NCBI GenBank assembly: GCA_964615765.1 | Contig: CAZTQN010000038.1 | Span: forward strand, 1 to 35,111 | Direction of reading: 5' to 3' | Length of the DNA: 35,111 bases | Source: CAZTQN01 sp964615765 | GTDB taxonomy: Bacteria; Planctomycetota; Phycisphaerae; Phycisphaerales; UBA1924 | Part shown: in pieces, positions 11,815-21,123 of the stretch | Layout: every line of letters starts with the position of its first letter | Position numbering within the stretch: position 1 is the first letter of the stretch | Notes under the pieces: model-generated | The model's database searches: none | What the model was told of the DNA's origin: nothing | Seen by the model: the letters and a program-made list of their open reading frames with translations, nothing else | Position numbers and translations under genes: made by a program

Positions 11815-12447
11815 ATGTCCACTCGCCGAACGCATGGGCAACTGACGACCAGCGTCACGATCCGGCAGCCGGGCGTTGTGCTCGGCCCGATCACGCCGGG
11901 AACGCTCGCGACCCTCGGCACCGCGTCTGACGCCAAGGCCAAAGGCGGGGTTGGGCCGGATCGGCTCCACGCCGCGTCCCGCGTCTTCCCACACGACGAC
12001 GGGTCATCGCTCGAATCGATCTTCGCCATCACTGGCGACGACAATGCGACCCTCAACGTCCGCCTGTGGGGCCTGCTCCCCATCGTCGCGAGCCCGCCCC
12101 GCGTCGCCGGCGACGATCGTGTGTACCAGTGGGTACGGCAGCCGATCGTTCAGGCGACCATCACCGCTGGCACGAAAGTCGGCGTAGCGACGTCGAACGA
12201 CCTTCCCTCGGTGCTCACCGCGTCGGCTCGCTATGTCGACACCATCGCCGTCACGTGGGACCGCACGGTCGGCCCGCTCACCGCCCGCACGTCCGGACCG
12301 ATCGACGCCAACGGGTCGGCGCTCACGCCCGACAATGAACCCGTCGCCCTCGTCGTCGACCCGCGCGGCTTCCCGCTGCTGGAATGGGAGGTCGGCACCG
12401 GCTCGGGCACGGCGACCGCGTGCCAGATCATCATGAGGTGGTACTGA
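11815..12447 (+). CDS. Putative structural protein next to the receptor-binding gene
   Basis: A 210-residue protein, predicted almost all beta, with many Thr, Val, Ala and Gly and few Lys, as in phage head or tail accessory proteins. No catalytic motif is visible. CGGAG precedes the ATG at 11815 by eight bases. The stop overlaps the start of the large receptor-binding gene (TGATG at 12445-12449), so a partner role with that protein is likely (baseplate, spike adaptor or decoration). Confidence 0.6.
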   Translation: MSTRRTHGQLTTSVTIRQPGVVLGPITPGTLATLGTASDAKAKGGVGPDRLHAASRVFPHDDGSSLESIFAITGDDNATLNVRLWGLLPIVASPPRVAGDDRVYQWVRQPIVQATITAGTKVGVATSNDLPSVLTASARYVDTIAVTWDRTVGPLTARTSGPIDANGSALTPDNEPVALVVDPRGFPLLEWEVGTGSGTATACQIIMRWY

Positions 12448-15400
12448 TGCCTTTGGCGGCAAGCGACTTCCGCGGCTGGTGCGTCAACTGCACCCCGCCG
12501 AAGGGGCAGACTCTCATCGTGAAGGCCCCGGACATCAGCGTCGCGGAAAACGCGGGCGCGATGTCCGGGCAGATCGACGCGCTTGTCGCCGCCTGGGGCA
12601 CGCTCCCGCGCCACCGTCGCGGCATCCATCTCGTGTGGCCGGGTACAACCTTCTGGCGTCGCGACTCCAACACCAAACTCGCGTTCTGGAACGGCACAGG
12701 CGGTTACGAGGACCTGCGTGAGAGTCTCGCCGCGGGGCTTGTCTCCGGCACGCTCGACCTGACCGCGATCCCCGACCGGCTTTACAACCTCGCCGACAAC
12801 CTGACTCAGCTCGACCGACTCGCGCCGGTGGCGGCCGCCATCAACGCGGCGGGCGGGCTTGGAGCGGTCATCACCGAGGGTTCTCAGGAGTACGCGTACG
12901 CCCCGCTCGACGCGCTCGCGATCGCTCGGGCGGATCCCCTGTATCAAGCGGCGGTTGATGCCATCGCCGCCGAGATGGGCGAATCGGTCATCGACTACGA
13001 CGACCTGATCGACAACGACATCGACATGCGGCCCGCCGAGTTGACGCGGGCGATGCGTGTGATGCACGCGTCCCTGTACAACCTGCTCATCGCCGCCGGG
13101 TGGTTCACCGACGCGGACGTTCAGGCCGGTCGCACCGAGTTCATCCTGTTCAACAGCGGCTTGTCCGCCGTCAGCCCCGAGGCGTCCACCACCGCCTGGG
13201 CAAACCAGTTCCCGCGCTCGACGTCGCCGTTCCCGTCGATCTACCTGATGCAACTCCGGCTCAACCGGGACACCGGTTTGACCGAGCCCGACCAATCCAC
13301 CCTGGCGGTCGCTGAACAGGGCGCGGAGATCGTCTCCGGCTTTGCCGCGGCTGGCGTCGCGGGACGAACTCGCCTCAAGGTGAACGTCGACCGAGGCAAC
13401 TACACGCTTTCCGAGTACGCCGAGTTCATCGAAGCGGAACGGCAGTTGGTCGCGCAGATGCTCGACTTCGGATACACCGGCATGGTGTACTGGGCTGGGA
13501 GCGACAGCCCGACGTTCACGCAGGCGCTCGCCGAGCACGTCGCGACGATCGAGGGCAGGCTCGCACCCAGCACCCTGAGGAGTTCACGCGTGCAAGTCAA
13601 CTTCAACGATCCGACGTACCGGTCGATGGTTCTGGCGCACGACCCGATGCTCTGGGTTCGCTTTGGCAAGACGTCGCCCGAGAACATCGTGAACCCGCAC
13701 ACCGCGGCCTACGTCGGCTCGCCGGTGATCGGCCGACCGGCCGCGTTCTTCACCGAGAGCGACGCGAACAACGTGGGCGCTCAGTTCGTCAACTCGACGA
13801 CGACGCCAGCGAACTACGGCACCATCGGGGGCAACGTTCCGGGGTTCGGACCGCTGATCGGCACCAAGACCGTCGCCGTGATGGTGTGGTTCCGGTGCAA
13901 CAACCAGACCGAGATCACCACGATCTTTGGCAACCGCGATGCGAACAACGGGGTGTACCTCCGCGCCAACTGCAACGGGTACCTGGCGGAGAACAACTAC
14001 TGCGAGGTCATTCTCAAGCGAGACAACTCCAACTATCGGGCGCTGTGGGTCAACACCGGCGGCAAGCACCGCGACGGGCAGTGGCACTGCCTCACGGTGA
14101 TCGTCGACGTCGACGCGTCGAAGACCGTCCTGCTCTTCGACGGCGGCATGGACACGTTCGCCGACGGCACGTACCGCTTCTGGGAGACGGACACCTCCAA
14201 ATCCGTCTCCACCACCAACAACAACCACGAAAGCGCGGGCACGCTCGTCGGGTTCGGCGAACTGAACACCCGCCTGCTCGCTGGATGCCGCGTCGGCGAC
14301 GGCGCCGGGAACCCGGTCCAGGACAACACCAACCGCGACGTCGAAGTCGCCGAGGTGCTGTTCCTGACCGACAACGTTTCCATCGGGAACGTGCGGGCGC
14401 TTGTGCTCGCCGCGCTCGGCGACATCCGGATGGGGACGTACGGCGTGCAGGTGAACGCGGGGATCGGCCGGTGCGTGCTCGCCGCGGATACTCAGCCAAC
14501 CGCTCTGGCCCTCATCACCGACAGCCAAGGCGCGTTGGGCGAGGCGTACTCGGGCGACGGGTTTGATCGCTCGTGGACCAACGGGTTCCTTCGCGAACTC
14601 GACCGCACCAACCGCCTCCTCGGCGTCGTCGGTGCAGCCGCGCAGCAAGGGTCGTTCTCAAACCCGTACGACGGCGTGACGCGCGGCGGCGTAGCGGCGT
14701 CTTCCTACGCGAACTACCCCGCCGACCTCAAAGCCATCATCTACGACCATCAGCAGGCCATCACCGACCCGGACAATCCCGGCGGCGGCGTCGACCACAC
14801 GACCGCCAACGGCGTGCTGGGCGGCCCGATCGTGTTGATCGATGGCGCTGAACTCGCGCACAACTCCACCCCGCCGCACACCTACACGCTCGCAGACACC
14901 CTGTTCGATTGGACCGGGGATCTCCAACTCATCGTCACCTACTACGGCTCGACGACCGGCAGCGGCACGGGTCGCATCTACCTCGACCTTCGCAACTCGG
15001 CGGGCTCGGACGTGCTCGCCCGCCTCACGCTCAACACCAAGGGGCCCGCACCGGCCGGGGCGCTCGTCTCGGGCACGTGGTGGCGGCACTACGCGGTGGT
15101 CGACATCCCGGCCGGCGCGCGAGCATCGACCGCGTACAACCTGTATCTCGCCCGCAACGACCTGGGCACGACAAACGGCAAGAGTCTCGGCCCGGGCGGG
15201 ATCGGGTACGTGCAGATCGTCCGCAAGAACGCCGTCGGCGCGACAGTGCAGGTGTGCAACGGCAAGGGCGGCGTGCCTTTGCGGTACACCAATCGGCAGT
15301 TGGAGGACGTCGGCGCGGCCCGGCTCGCCGAACACCTGTACGCGATCGCTCTGCCCGCCATCGTGCAGGGCAAGCCTCCCTGCGTCGGCGTGATCATCGC

Positions 15401-15914
15401 GCACGGGTTCAACGACAAGAACACGGGCACGAACGCCGTGAAGCCGGATGCGTCGTTTCCCAACCGGCCGACCAACACCCTCGACGGGCTTGAACAGAAC
15501 TTCGAGTTTCTGCTGCGCCTGCTCGACCAAGCCCGGCTGATCAACGGATGGCCGATCGGCTCGATCTCCGGATGGGTGCAGTACTGCCCCAACCCCGACG
15601 ACCACCTGTACCGGTGCACCACCTACATCGCGGCTCAGAACGTGGGGCGTCGCCGCCGCGCGGACCTGTCGCTCACTCAACTCGCCGTCACCGTCGTTCC
15701 TGACCTGGTTGTCGACGTCGCGACGGAGAAGGCGAACGGCAACTTCCTGTTTGACGAACCGGGCCCGGTGCACCCGAGCGAGGCCGGCTTTGTGCGGTTC
15801 GTGGCGTTGAACTTTGGCAGCCTGCGCGCGGCAATCGCGAGGGCGGCCGGTGCCTTGCCCGCCAACGGGGCTACCGGCATTCGTGACGGGCGCGTGACGC
15901 GGATCATCCGATGA
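12447..15914 (+). CDS. Receptor-binding/tail-spike protein with LamG-like and SGNH hydrolase domains
   Basis: A 1155-residue protein. Residues 1-381 are a mixed alpha/beta domain of unknown type. Residues about 395-650 resemble a concanavalin/LamG-like jelly roll (VAVMVWFR, IFGNRDANNGVYL, WHCLTVIVDVD, VLLFDGG). Residues about 680-1130 are an SGNH/GDSL hydrolase with a beta domain inserted: TDSQG with Ser693, HGFND with Asn989, and VHPSEAGF with His1109, the three conserved blocks in order. SGNH enzymes remove acetyl or other ester groups from glycans, so this is likely the host-surface binding and deacetylating spike. It begins by overlapping the upstream structural gene. A GAGGAG seven bases before an in-frame GTG (13590, residue 382) marks a possible internal start at the domain border. 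Confidence 0.75.
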   Translation: MPLAASDFRGWCVNCTPPKGQTLIVKAPDISVAENAGAMSGQIDALVAAWGTLPRHRRGIHLVWPGTTFWRRDSNTKLAFWNGTGGYEDLRESLAAGLVSGTLDLTAIPDRLYNLADNLTQLDRLAPVAAAINAAGGLGAVITEGSQEYAYAPLDALAIARADPLYQAAVDAIAAEMGESVIDYDDLIDNDIDMRPAELTRAMRVMHASLYNLLIAAGWFTDADVQAGRTEFILFNSGLSAVSPEASTTAWANQFPRSTSPFPSIYLMQLRLNRDTGLTEPDQSTLAVAEQGAEIVSGFAAAGVAGRTRLKVNVDRGNYTLSEYAEFIEAERQLVAQMLDFGYTGMVYWAGSDSPTFTQALAEHVATIEGRLAPSTLRSSRVQVNFNDPTYRSMVLAHDPMLWVRFGKTSPENIVNPHTAAYVGSPVIGRPAAFFTESDANNVGAQFVNSTTTPANYGTIGGNVPGFGPLIGTKTVAVMVWFRCNNQTEITTIFGNRDANNGVYLRANCNGYLAENNYCEVILKRDNSNYRALWVNTGGKHRDGQWHCLTVIVDVDASKTVLLFDGGMDTFADGTYRFWETDTSKSVSTTNNNHESAGTLVGFGELNTRLLAGCRVGDGAGNPVQDNTNRDVEVAEVLFLTDNVSIGNVRALVLAALGDIRMGTYGVQVNAGIGRCVLAADTQPTALALITDSQGALGEAYSGDGFDRSWTNGFLRELDRTNRLLGVVGAAAQQGSFSNPYDGVTRGGVAASSYANYPADLKAIIYDHQQAITDPDNPGGGVDHTTANGVLGGPIVLIDGAELAHNSTPPHTYTLADTLFDWTGDLQLIVTYYGSTTGSGTGRIYLDLRNSAGSDVLARLTLNTKGPAPAGALVSGTWWRHYAVVDIPAGARASTAYNLYLARNDLGTTNGKSLGPGGIGYVQIVRKNAVGATVQVCNGKGGVPLRYTNRQLEDVGAARLAEHLYAIALPAIVQGKPPCVGVIIAHGFNDKNTGTNAVKPDASFPNRPTNTLDGLEQNFEFLLRLLDQARLINGWPIGSISGWVQYCPNPDDHLYRCTTYIAAQNVGRRRRADLSLTQLAVTVVPDLVVDVATEKANGNFLFDEPGPVHPSEAGFVRFVALNFGSLRAAIARAAGALPANGATGIRDGRVTRIIR

Positions 15915-16441
15915 GGTTCCAGAAGGGCAACAAGGCGGGCAAGAAGAAGCGGGCTCCCGGTGCGGGCCGCAAGAACGCCGACCTGAAGCGGTCGTGGCTG
16001 GAGCACTTCCACGCCACCGACGCGGCTATGCAGGAACGCGCCGAAAGCCTCATCAAGACGTGTTCGGACGAGGACTTCATCAAACTCCTGAAGATCCACA
16101 CCGCGTACCGGATCGGGCCGCCAGTCGCGACGCTGAACGTGAACCACTCCGGCGGCGAGAGCATCGCCGACCAGTTCATCGCCGACGCGCTGAGGGCGTC
16201 TAACCTGCTCGGTCGAAGTCACGATTCAACCATCACGAAAGGACGCACCGATGGAGAAGCCCTCGATCGACAAGACGCTGGAGACGCTGACCCTGATCGC
16301 AAAGAATGCCCGCGACGCAGCGGAGCACCTGGCGACGGTGGGGAGGATGGCGGCGACCAAGGTAAACAAGGCGGTGCGGCCTCCGACGGCGATGGAGACC
16401 GCCCACCTGCTCGCCGCAAGCGGAAACGCCCACACGCGTGA
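15911..16441 (+). CDS. Candidate small terminase subunit
   Basis: A 176-residue frame. Residues 1-22 hold the FxKGN...PGAGRKN start common at the N-terminus of small-terminase-type DNA-binding proteins, then two helices to about residue 100. The last 64 residues overlap the next gene in another frame and are low-complexity Gly/Asp/Arg, so the true end may be less informative. ATG at 15911 overlaps the spike stop (ATGA). It lies two genes before the large terminase. Small terminase is the best guess, by place and N-terminal motif only. Confidence 0.5.
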   Translation: MRFQKGNKAGKKKRAPGAGRKNADLKRSWLEHFHATDAAMQERAESLIKTCSDEDFIKLLKIHTAYRIGPPVATLNVNHSGGESIADQFIADALRASNLLGRSHDSTITKGRTDGEALDRQDAGDADPDRKECPRRSGAPGDGGEDGGDQGKQGGAASDGDGDRPPARRKRKRPHA

Positions 16442-16610
16442 CAGCGGGCTCGTGCTCCCGGCGGTGGACGCGTCGGACGCCCAGCACGAAGCGGCTCGCC
16501 AGCAACTCAGCGCCATGGCCGACGTCGCGCTGCAGAACTGCGTGATGCTCAGCCTCGAACTCGGGACCGCGATGGGCCTCATCAAGACGGCCGACAATAA
16601 TCGCGGGTGA
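16251..16610 (+). CDS. Helical protein upstream of large terminase
   Basis: A 119-residue, almost entirely helical protein, not recognised. AAAGGA precedes the ATG at 16251 by seven bases, and the stop overlaps the GTG of the large terminase (GTGA). It overlaps the upstream frame by 191 bases in the +1 frame. A helical protein directly before the large terminase could itself be the small subunit, with the upstream gene as an extra DNA-binding factor. A frameshift joining the two frames is a further possibility. Confidence 0.6.
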   Translation: MEKPSIDKTLETLTLIAKNARDAAEHLATVGRMAATKVNKAVRPPTAMETAHLLAASGNAHTRDSGLVLPAVDASDAQHEAARQQLSAMADVALQNCVMLSLELGTAMGLIKTADNNRG

Positions 16611-18484
16611 ACCGCGCCGAACCGGAGTTCACGACGCCGCTTGAGCATGAACCGGGACACACTCTGGTGATCCCGGTTCGCGGCATTCCGTCGCCTCAGT
16701 GCATCCCGAAGATCCCCAAGGACAACATCGAGTACCGCGCGGCTTACAACGCGTGGTTGCAGCAAAGCCGCGCCAACGAGGTGACGGCGCTTGAGCTGGT
16801 GTCTCAGCCGACCGCCGAGTCGTGCCTGTTCTGGATCAACACGTTCGCATGGACGTACGTCGTCTCGAAGATTGAGGACGACGGGAGCCAGCACGCCATC
16901 GTCGGCGGCGGCGTCAACCAGCCGTTCGTGACTTGGCCCGTGCAGGACAAGATCGTGCGCGAGATCATCAACTGCATCCTCACGGGCAAGAACGCGGTCG
17001 TCGACAAGTCGCGCGAGATGGGGCTCACGTGGCTCATTCTCGCGGTGTTCACGTGGTTCTTTCTCTACCACAAGGGCGTGAACTTTCTGGTCATGTCCCG
17101 AGTTGAGGAGCTGGTCGACCAGGCGGGCGACCCGGACACGCTGTTCTGGAAGATCGACTACATGATCGCGGCGCTGCCTCCGGCGCTCCGTCCGCCCCAG
17201 AAACTCAACCGCACGTCCATGAAGATCGTGAACCCGGCGACGGGATCGACGATCGTCGGCAAGAGCACGACCGGCCAGCAGGGGCGCGGCGGCCGCAAGA
17301 CGGCCGTGCTCATCGACGAGGCCGCGGCGATCCGGGAGTTGAAAGCCATCTGGGTTTCGATGCGGCACACCACTCAGTGCATCATCGCGAACTCAACGCC
17401 GCTCGGGCCGACGTTCTTCTCGAAACTGGTCCGCTCCAAGCAGGTCCACCAACTCCGGGCTCCGTGGTGGGACCATCCGCTTAAAGGGCGGGGTCGCTAC
17501 TACTCCACCGACGAGAACGGGCAGGTGAAGATCCGATCGCCGTGGTACGACAAGAAGGTGGTGGAAACCGTCGATCCGATGGAGATCGCCCAAGAACTCG
17601 ACATGGACCATCAAGGGGCGGGCTATGTCGTCTTCCCCTCTCCGCTCCTCGAACGCTGCCGCGCGATGGTTCGGCCGCCTACGTACATCGGGGAGATCGA
17701 TTACGTTGGCTCGCGCCAGTACGACATTGCGCTGTCGGAGGGGGCGGTCCGAGACTTCCGCTTCAACGACGACGACGAAGGGCACTGGAAACTATTCTGC
17801 GAACTCGAACGCGACGAGTACGGGCGGTGGCGCCCGCCGCAATCCATGACGCCGGTGTTCGGCATCGACATCAGTTTGGGCGTTGGTAAGAGCAACTCGA
17901 CGATCGTCGTTGGTTTTCGAGAGACGGGTGAACAGGTGGCGACGTACGCGAACGCGCGAATCGACCCCGCGGAGTTTGCCCGGCTGGTCGTCATGGCGGC
18001 GTACTGGTGGGGCGGAGTCAACGGGTCGGCGTTCATCTGCCCGGAGAGCAACGGGCCGGGGCAGACATTCGCGGTCGAACTGAAGCGTCTGGGCGCACCA
18101 TGGATGCTCCGGGGCCGGGACCTGGGCAAGTGGCGAACGAAGAAGAAGGACACCATCGGGTTCCACGTCGACGACAAGACCAAAGGCACGATCGCCGGCA
18201 TGCTCCGCCGCGGCATGTACCGAGGAGAGGTGATCATCCGAGACGCCAAGATCCTCGACGAAGCCGGCGAGTACATCTACTACGACAACGGGGGCATCGG
18301 CCCGGGCGAGCTGACGACGGAAAGCCCGGTCGCGCTCAAAACCCACGGTGACCGAGTGGTCGGGATGTGGATGCTTCACTTCGGGATGCTGTGCGTCGAT
18401 CGAAGCAGCCCGCCCGAACGCGTCGCGGAGGTGCACTCGCCGGCGTTCCGGCGTCGCCGGGCGAGGCTTCGGGCAGACGCTTGA
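16607..18484 (+). CDS. terL: Terminase large subunit
   Basis: A 625-residue protein that pumps DNA into the head and cuts it. The ATPase part has a Walker A variant KSREMGLT (134-141), Walker B VLIDE with Asp237 and Glu238, and the coupling motif NSTP (262-265). The nuclease part has Asp421 in GIDIS, Glu480 in CPESNG, and Asp582 in THGDRV, the usual three metal ligands. Length is within the family range. The start is GTG at 16607, overlapping the upstream stop. The portal gene follows after 53 bases, the normal order. Confidence 0.92.
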   Translation: MNRAEPEFTTPLEHEPGHTLVIPVRGIPSPQCIPKIPKDNIEYRAAYNAWLQQSRANEVTALELVSQPTAESCLFWINTFAWTYVVSKIEDDGSQHAIVGGGVNQPFVTWPVQDKIVREIINCILTGKNAVVDKSREMGLTWLILAVFTWFFLYHKGVNFLVMSRVEELVDQAGDPDTLFWKIDYMIAALPPALRPPQKLNRTSMKIVNPATGSTIVGKSTTGQQGRGGRKTAVLIDEAAAIRELKAIWVSMRHTTQCIIANSTPLGPTFFSKLVRSKQVHQLRAPWWDHPLKGRGRYYSTDENGQVKIRSPWYDKKVVETVDPMEIAQELDMDHQGAGYVVFPSPLLERCRAMVRPPTYIGEIDYVGSRQYDIALSEGAVRDFRFNDDDEGHWKLFCELERDEYGRWRPPQSMTPVFGIDISLGVGKSNSTIVVGFRETGEQVATYANARIDPAEFARLVVMAAYWWGGVNGSAFICPESNGPGQTFAVELKRLGAPWMLRGRDLGKWRTKKKDTIGFHVDDKTKGTIAGMLRRGMYRGEVIIRDAKILDEAGEYIYYDNGGIGPGELTTESPVALKTHGDRVVGMWMLHFGMLCVDRSSPPERVAEVHSPAFRRRRARLRADA

Positions 18485-18537
18485 TTTGACCGGGCGAGGG
18501 GTTACGCTGAAAAAGGCGTCGGGCGCAAGGTGCACTT

Positions 18538-20322
18538 GTGCCGGAGGTCCCTCCCATCAAAAAGATGCGCGAAGCGATCAAGGCATCGCGGGACGTCACC
18601 AAGCCTTGGGAGGAACTGCGTCGTCTGCTCATCGACGAGTACTGCGGGCGCTACCGCCCGGGTGCAAACGACCAGAAGGCCCGTCACCTCAACCTGATCC
18701 GCCGCGGCGTCAAGACCCACATGCGGTCTTTGGCCTATCGCCAGCCCAAGCACGACGTCGAATCCGACCGTCCGGAACTGACCGGCCACGCGATGGCGCT
18801 CGGGCTCACGCTCGACGCCATGTCCCGCCGGCTGAACCGGATGGAAGTCTCCAGGTTGGTGCTGCTCGACGCGCTGATGGGCCCGTGCGGCATCGCAAAG
18901 ACCGGGCTTCGCGCAAACGACGACGTCGTCAAGGTCGAAGGGCGGCAGTATCAGGTCGGCGAGCCGTACCTCAAACGGATCCCGTTCAACCGGTATCTGT
19001 GCGACCCGATCGCGACGTCGGTCGAAGACGCCGGCTGGGAGGGGGACATCTACGACGTGCCCCGCAAGCGCGTCGAACAACTCGGCATCTTCAACCCGGA
19101 CATTCTCGCGCGGATCCCTTCCCGCGATTCCGGCGAGTCGGGGCAAGACTTCGACACCGACCACGAGAGCACGCTGTCCTCGACCGAGCGGTTTGGGATG
19201 GTCGACACGATCCAACTGATCGACATCGCGCTGTACAACCCCGACGGCACGCTGATCGTCACGATGCCGCTCGCCGAAGGCTTTGACGGCGAGGGGTATC
19301 TGCGAATCGTTGAGCATCAGGGCGCGCACCGCGGTCCGTACCGCCGGCTTCAGTTCGAGACTCTGCCGGACCTGCTGTACGGCATGCCACCGGCGACGGA
19401 CTGGCTTGAACAGGCCAACGCGTTCTACGCGATCGTGTCGAAGATGATCGCCCGCATTGAGGCGATGAAAGACATCCTGTTCATGTCGCGGGAGAACACG
19501 ACCAAGGAAGCGGAGGCGGTCAAGAACGCCGACGATCTTGAGGTGCTGCAGGTCACGGACCCCGAGGTGCACCGCGAGACGTTCGGCGGCAACATCCCCG
19601 AACTGCTCGAAGCCGCGAACGTGGTGCACGAGTTCTTCAACAAGGGGGCCAACAACCCCGACATCATGAACGGGAGTGGCACCAACACCGACAAGGCGAC
19701 CATCTTCTCCGGGCTCCAGGCCGGCGCGATCGCGGGAATGGAAGACCTTGGGCAGACGCACGAGGAGTTCCAGGCCGCCGTGTCTCGAGACCTTGCCGAG
19801 CTGATCATCAGCGACGAGAACTTCCAGTTCACGGCGCAGATCCCAGTCAAAGGCGCGGCGCCGCTTCAGATCCCGTTCCGCAGCGCGGACGTCATCGCGG
19901 CCGGCGCCACCATCACTAACTTCAACTTCTCGATTCGGGCGCGGTCGATGGGGTACGTCGACCCGAACGTCCGTCTTGCACAGACCGTGGCGCTCATGGA
20001 CACAGTGTTCAAGGGCGTGGAAGTCACTATGGCGTCGAACGGGCTTGTCAACGTCGGCGGCGTCGCCCGAACCGTCGCCCGCATCACCGGCCAAGACGAT
20101 CTCGAAGACATCATCAACGACCCCATTCTGCAACTGATGATGCAGAACGCCTATTCGGCGGTGCCGGCGATGCCGACCGGCCCGTACGCCGGGCTTCCCG
20201 GCGCTCCCAACCCGAACGCACAACCGCCCGCGCAGCCGGGGGCGTCGCCCCAGGCGGTCGGGCAGTCCGCTCGCCGTCAAGGCCAGCCGCAACCACCGCA
20301 ACGCCAAGGAGCACCGCGATGA
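18538..20322 (+). CDS. Portal protein
   Basis: A 594-residue protein that should form the dodecameric DNA gate of the head. It lies right after the large terminase and has the mixed helical/strand make-up and length of portals. There is a long helical stretch around 280-330 (LEQANAFYAIVSKMIARIEAMKDILF), a later helical region, and a Pro/Gln-rich tail (about 550-594). The start is GTG at 18538 with AAGG upstream; an ATG at 18565 has its GGAGG too far away. The stop overlaps the next ATG. The call rests on position and general layout. Confidence 0.75.
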   Translation: MPEVPPIKKMREAIKASRDVTKPWEELRRLLIDEYCGRYRPGANDQKARHLNLIRRGVKTHMRSLAYRQPKHDVESDRPELTGHAMALGLTLDAMSRRLNRMEVSRLVLLDALMGPCGIAKTGLRANDDVVKVEGRQYQVGEPYLKRIPFNRYLCDPIATSVEDAGWEGDIYDVPRKRVEQLGIFNPDILARIPSRDSGESGQDFDTDHESTLSSTERFGMVDTIQLIDIALYNPDGTLIVTMPLAEGFDGEGYLRIVEHQGAHRGPYRRLQFETLPDLLYGMPPATDWLEQANAFYAIVSKMIARIEAMKDILFMSRENTTKEAEAVKNADDLEVLQVTDPEVHRETFGGNIPELLEAANVVHEFFNKGANNPDIMNGSGTNTDKATIFSGLQAGAIAGMEDLGQTHEEFQAAVSRDLAELIISDENFQFTAQIPVKGAAPLQIPFRSADVIAAGATITNFNFSIRARSMGYVDPNVRLAQTVALMDTVFKGVEVTMASNGLVNVGGVARTVARITGQDDLEDIINDPILQLMMQNAYSAVPAMPTGPYAGLPGAPNPNAQPPAQPGASPQAVGQSARRQGQPQPPQRQGAPR

Positions 20323-20621
20323 CCGACAAGAACACTCCGATCGACCCGACCGCCACGGATTCACCGGCCGAGACGACCGCCCCGCCGGCCGCCGCGCCGG
20401 CCGCCCCGGTGGCTCCCGCCGTGGGGCTCACGCGCGAGGACGTGACGGAGATCGTGCGCACTGCTCTCGCCGAGATGCGCAAGGAACTCGGCACGTTCGC
20501 CGAGCACGTCGGCGGCGACGTCCGCCGGTGCCAACACGCCACCATGCGCCTTGCGGAGCACATCAGCAACGACGGTTCGCCGATCCGCGAAGAAATCGGT
20601 TTGCTTCTCAACGGCCACTGA
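20319..20621 (+). CDS. Small protein after the portal gene
   Basis: A 100-residue protein. Residues 1-38 are Pro/Ala/Thr-rich and disordered; 38-95 form one or two helices. The ATG overlaps the portal stop (ATGA). Not recognised; position between portal and capsid genes suggests a head-assembly accessory. Confidence 0.6.
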   Translation: MTDKNTPIDPTATDSPAETTAPPAAAPAAPVAPAVGLTREDVTEIVRTALAEMRKELGTFAEHVGGDVRRCQHATMRLAEHISNDGSPIREEIGLLLNGH

Positions 20622-20635
20622 ACACGTGCGGGCGC

Positions 20636-20655
20636 GGGAGGCACGGACGCCTCCC
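20636..20655 (+). promoter_or_regulatory. Intergenic hairpin
   Basis: GGGAGGC (20636-20642) pairs perfectly with GCCTCCC (20649-20655) across a six-base loop. No T-run follows, so it is more likely an mRNA processing or protecting hairpin than a terminator. Confidence 0.35.
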
Positions 20656-20679
20656 TACCCCGGTTTCCCGGACATCACC

Positions 20680-21123
20680 ATGCCCACCTACTGCCTCAAA
20701 TGCCGCAACTGCCATCACGAGTGGGACCACATCGGTCGCATGAGCGAGGACCGTTCGGCCGTGCCGTGCCCGGAGTGCGGCACGGACAAGGCGTGGCGCG
20801 ACTTCGCGCGAGAAGGCGCGCCCGCGGTGGAGCGCGAGTGGTCCGGGCGTGAGGCCGTGTCGCTGAAGTTCGCGTTCGATCCCAACTCGAAGGAGATCCG
20901 GCGCGAGTGCCCGTCGATCCGGCTGAACCGGGCCGGCCACGTCCTTTGGAAGTCTGACCGCCATCAGAAGAAGGTGTACCGCGAGATGCAGGCGGCGCTC
21001 GACCGGTACAACGAAGAAGAACGCGAACGCCTCGATCGTCGTCGCGCAAATGCGAAGGACATCCGCGCGGCCGCGGGGGCGATCCGCCAGTTCAACCAAG
21101 CCAGGAGCAACGCGCATGGATGA
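20680..21123 (+). CDS. FmdB-like zinc-ribbon protein in the head module
   Basis: A 147-residue protein beginning MPTY with Cys8-x-x-Cys11 and Cys30-x-x-Cys33, the start pattern of FmdB-type zinc ribbons; a further Cys5 is present. The rest is charged and helical, with Glu/Arg-rich segments from about 90 to 147. No clear ribosome site precedes the ATG at 20680. The stop lies eight bases inside the scaffold-like gene. A zinc ribbon between portal and scaffold is unusual and its role is unknown. Confidence 0.65.
   Translation: MPTYCLKCRNCHHEWDHIGRMSEDRSAVPCPECGTDKAWRDFAREGAPAVEREWSGREAVSLKFAFDPNSKEIRRECPSIRLNRAGHVLWKSDRHQKKVYREMQAALDRYNEEERERLDRRRANAKDIRAAAGAIRQFNQARSNAHG

Noticed and set aside
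18485..18537. TTGACC followed by TACGCT as a promoter before the portal gene
   Set aside because: The two boxes are only 11 bases apart, too close for a sigma70 promoter.
18502..20364. A 620-codon open frame on the minus strand opposite the portal gene
   Set aside because: It mirrors the portal codons, is Arg/Val/Gly/Leu-rich in the way of antisense frames in G+C-rich DNA, and has no ribosome site or family motif.
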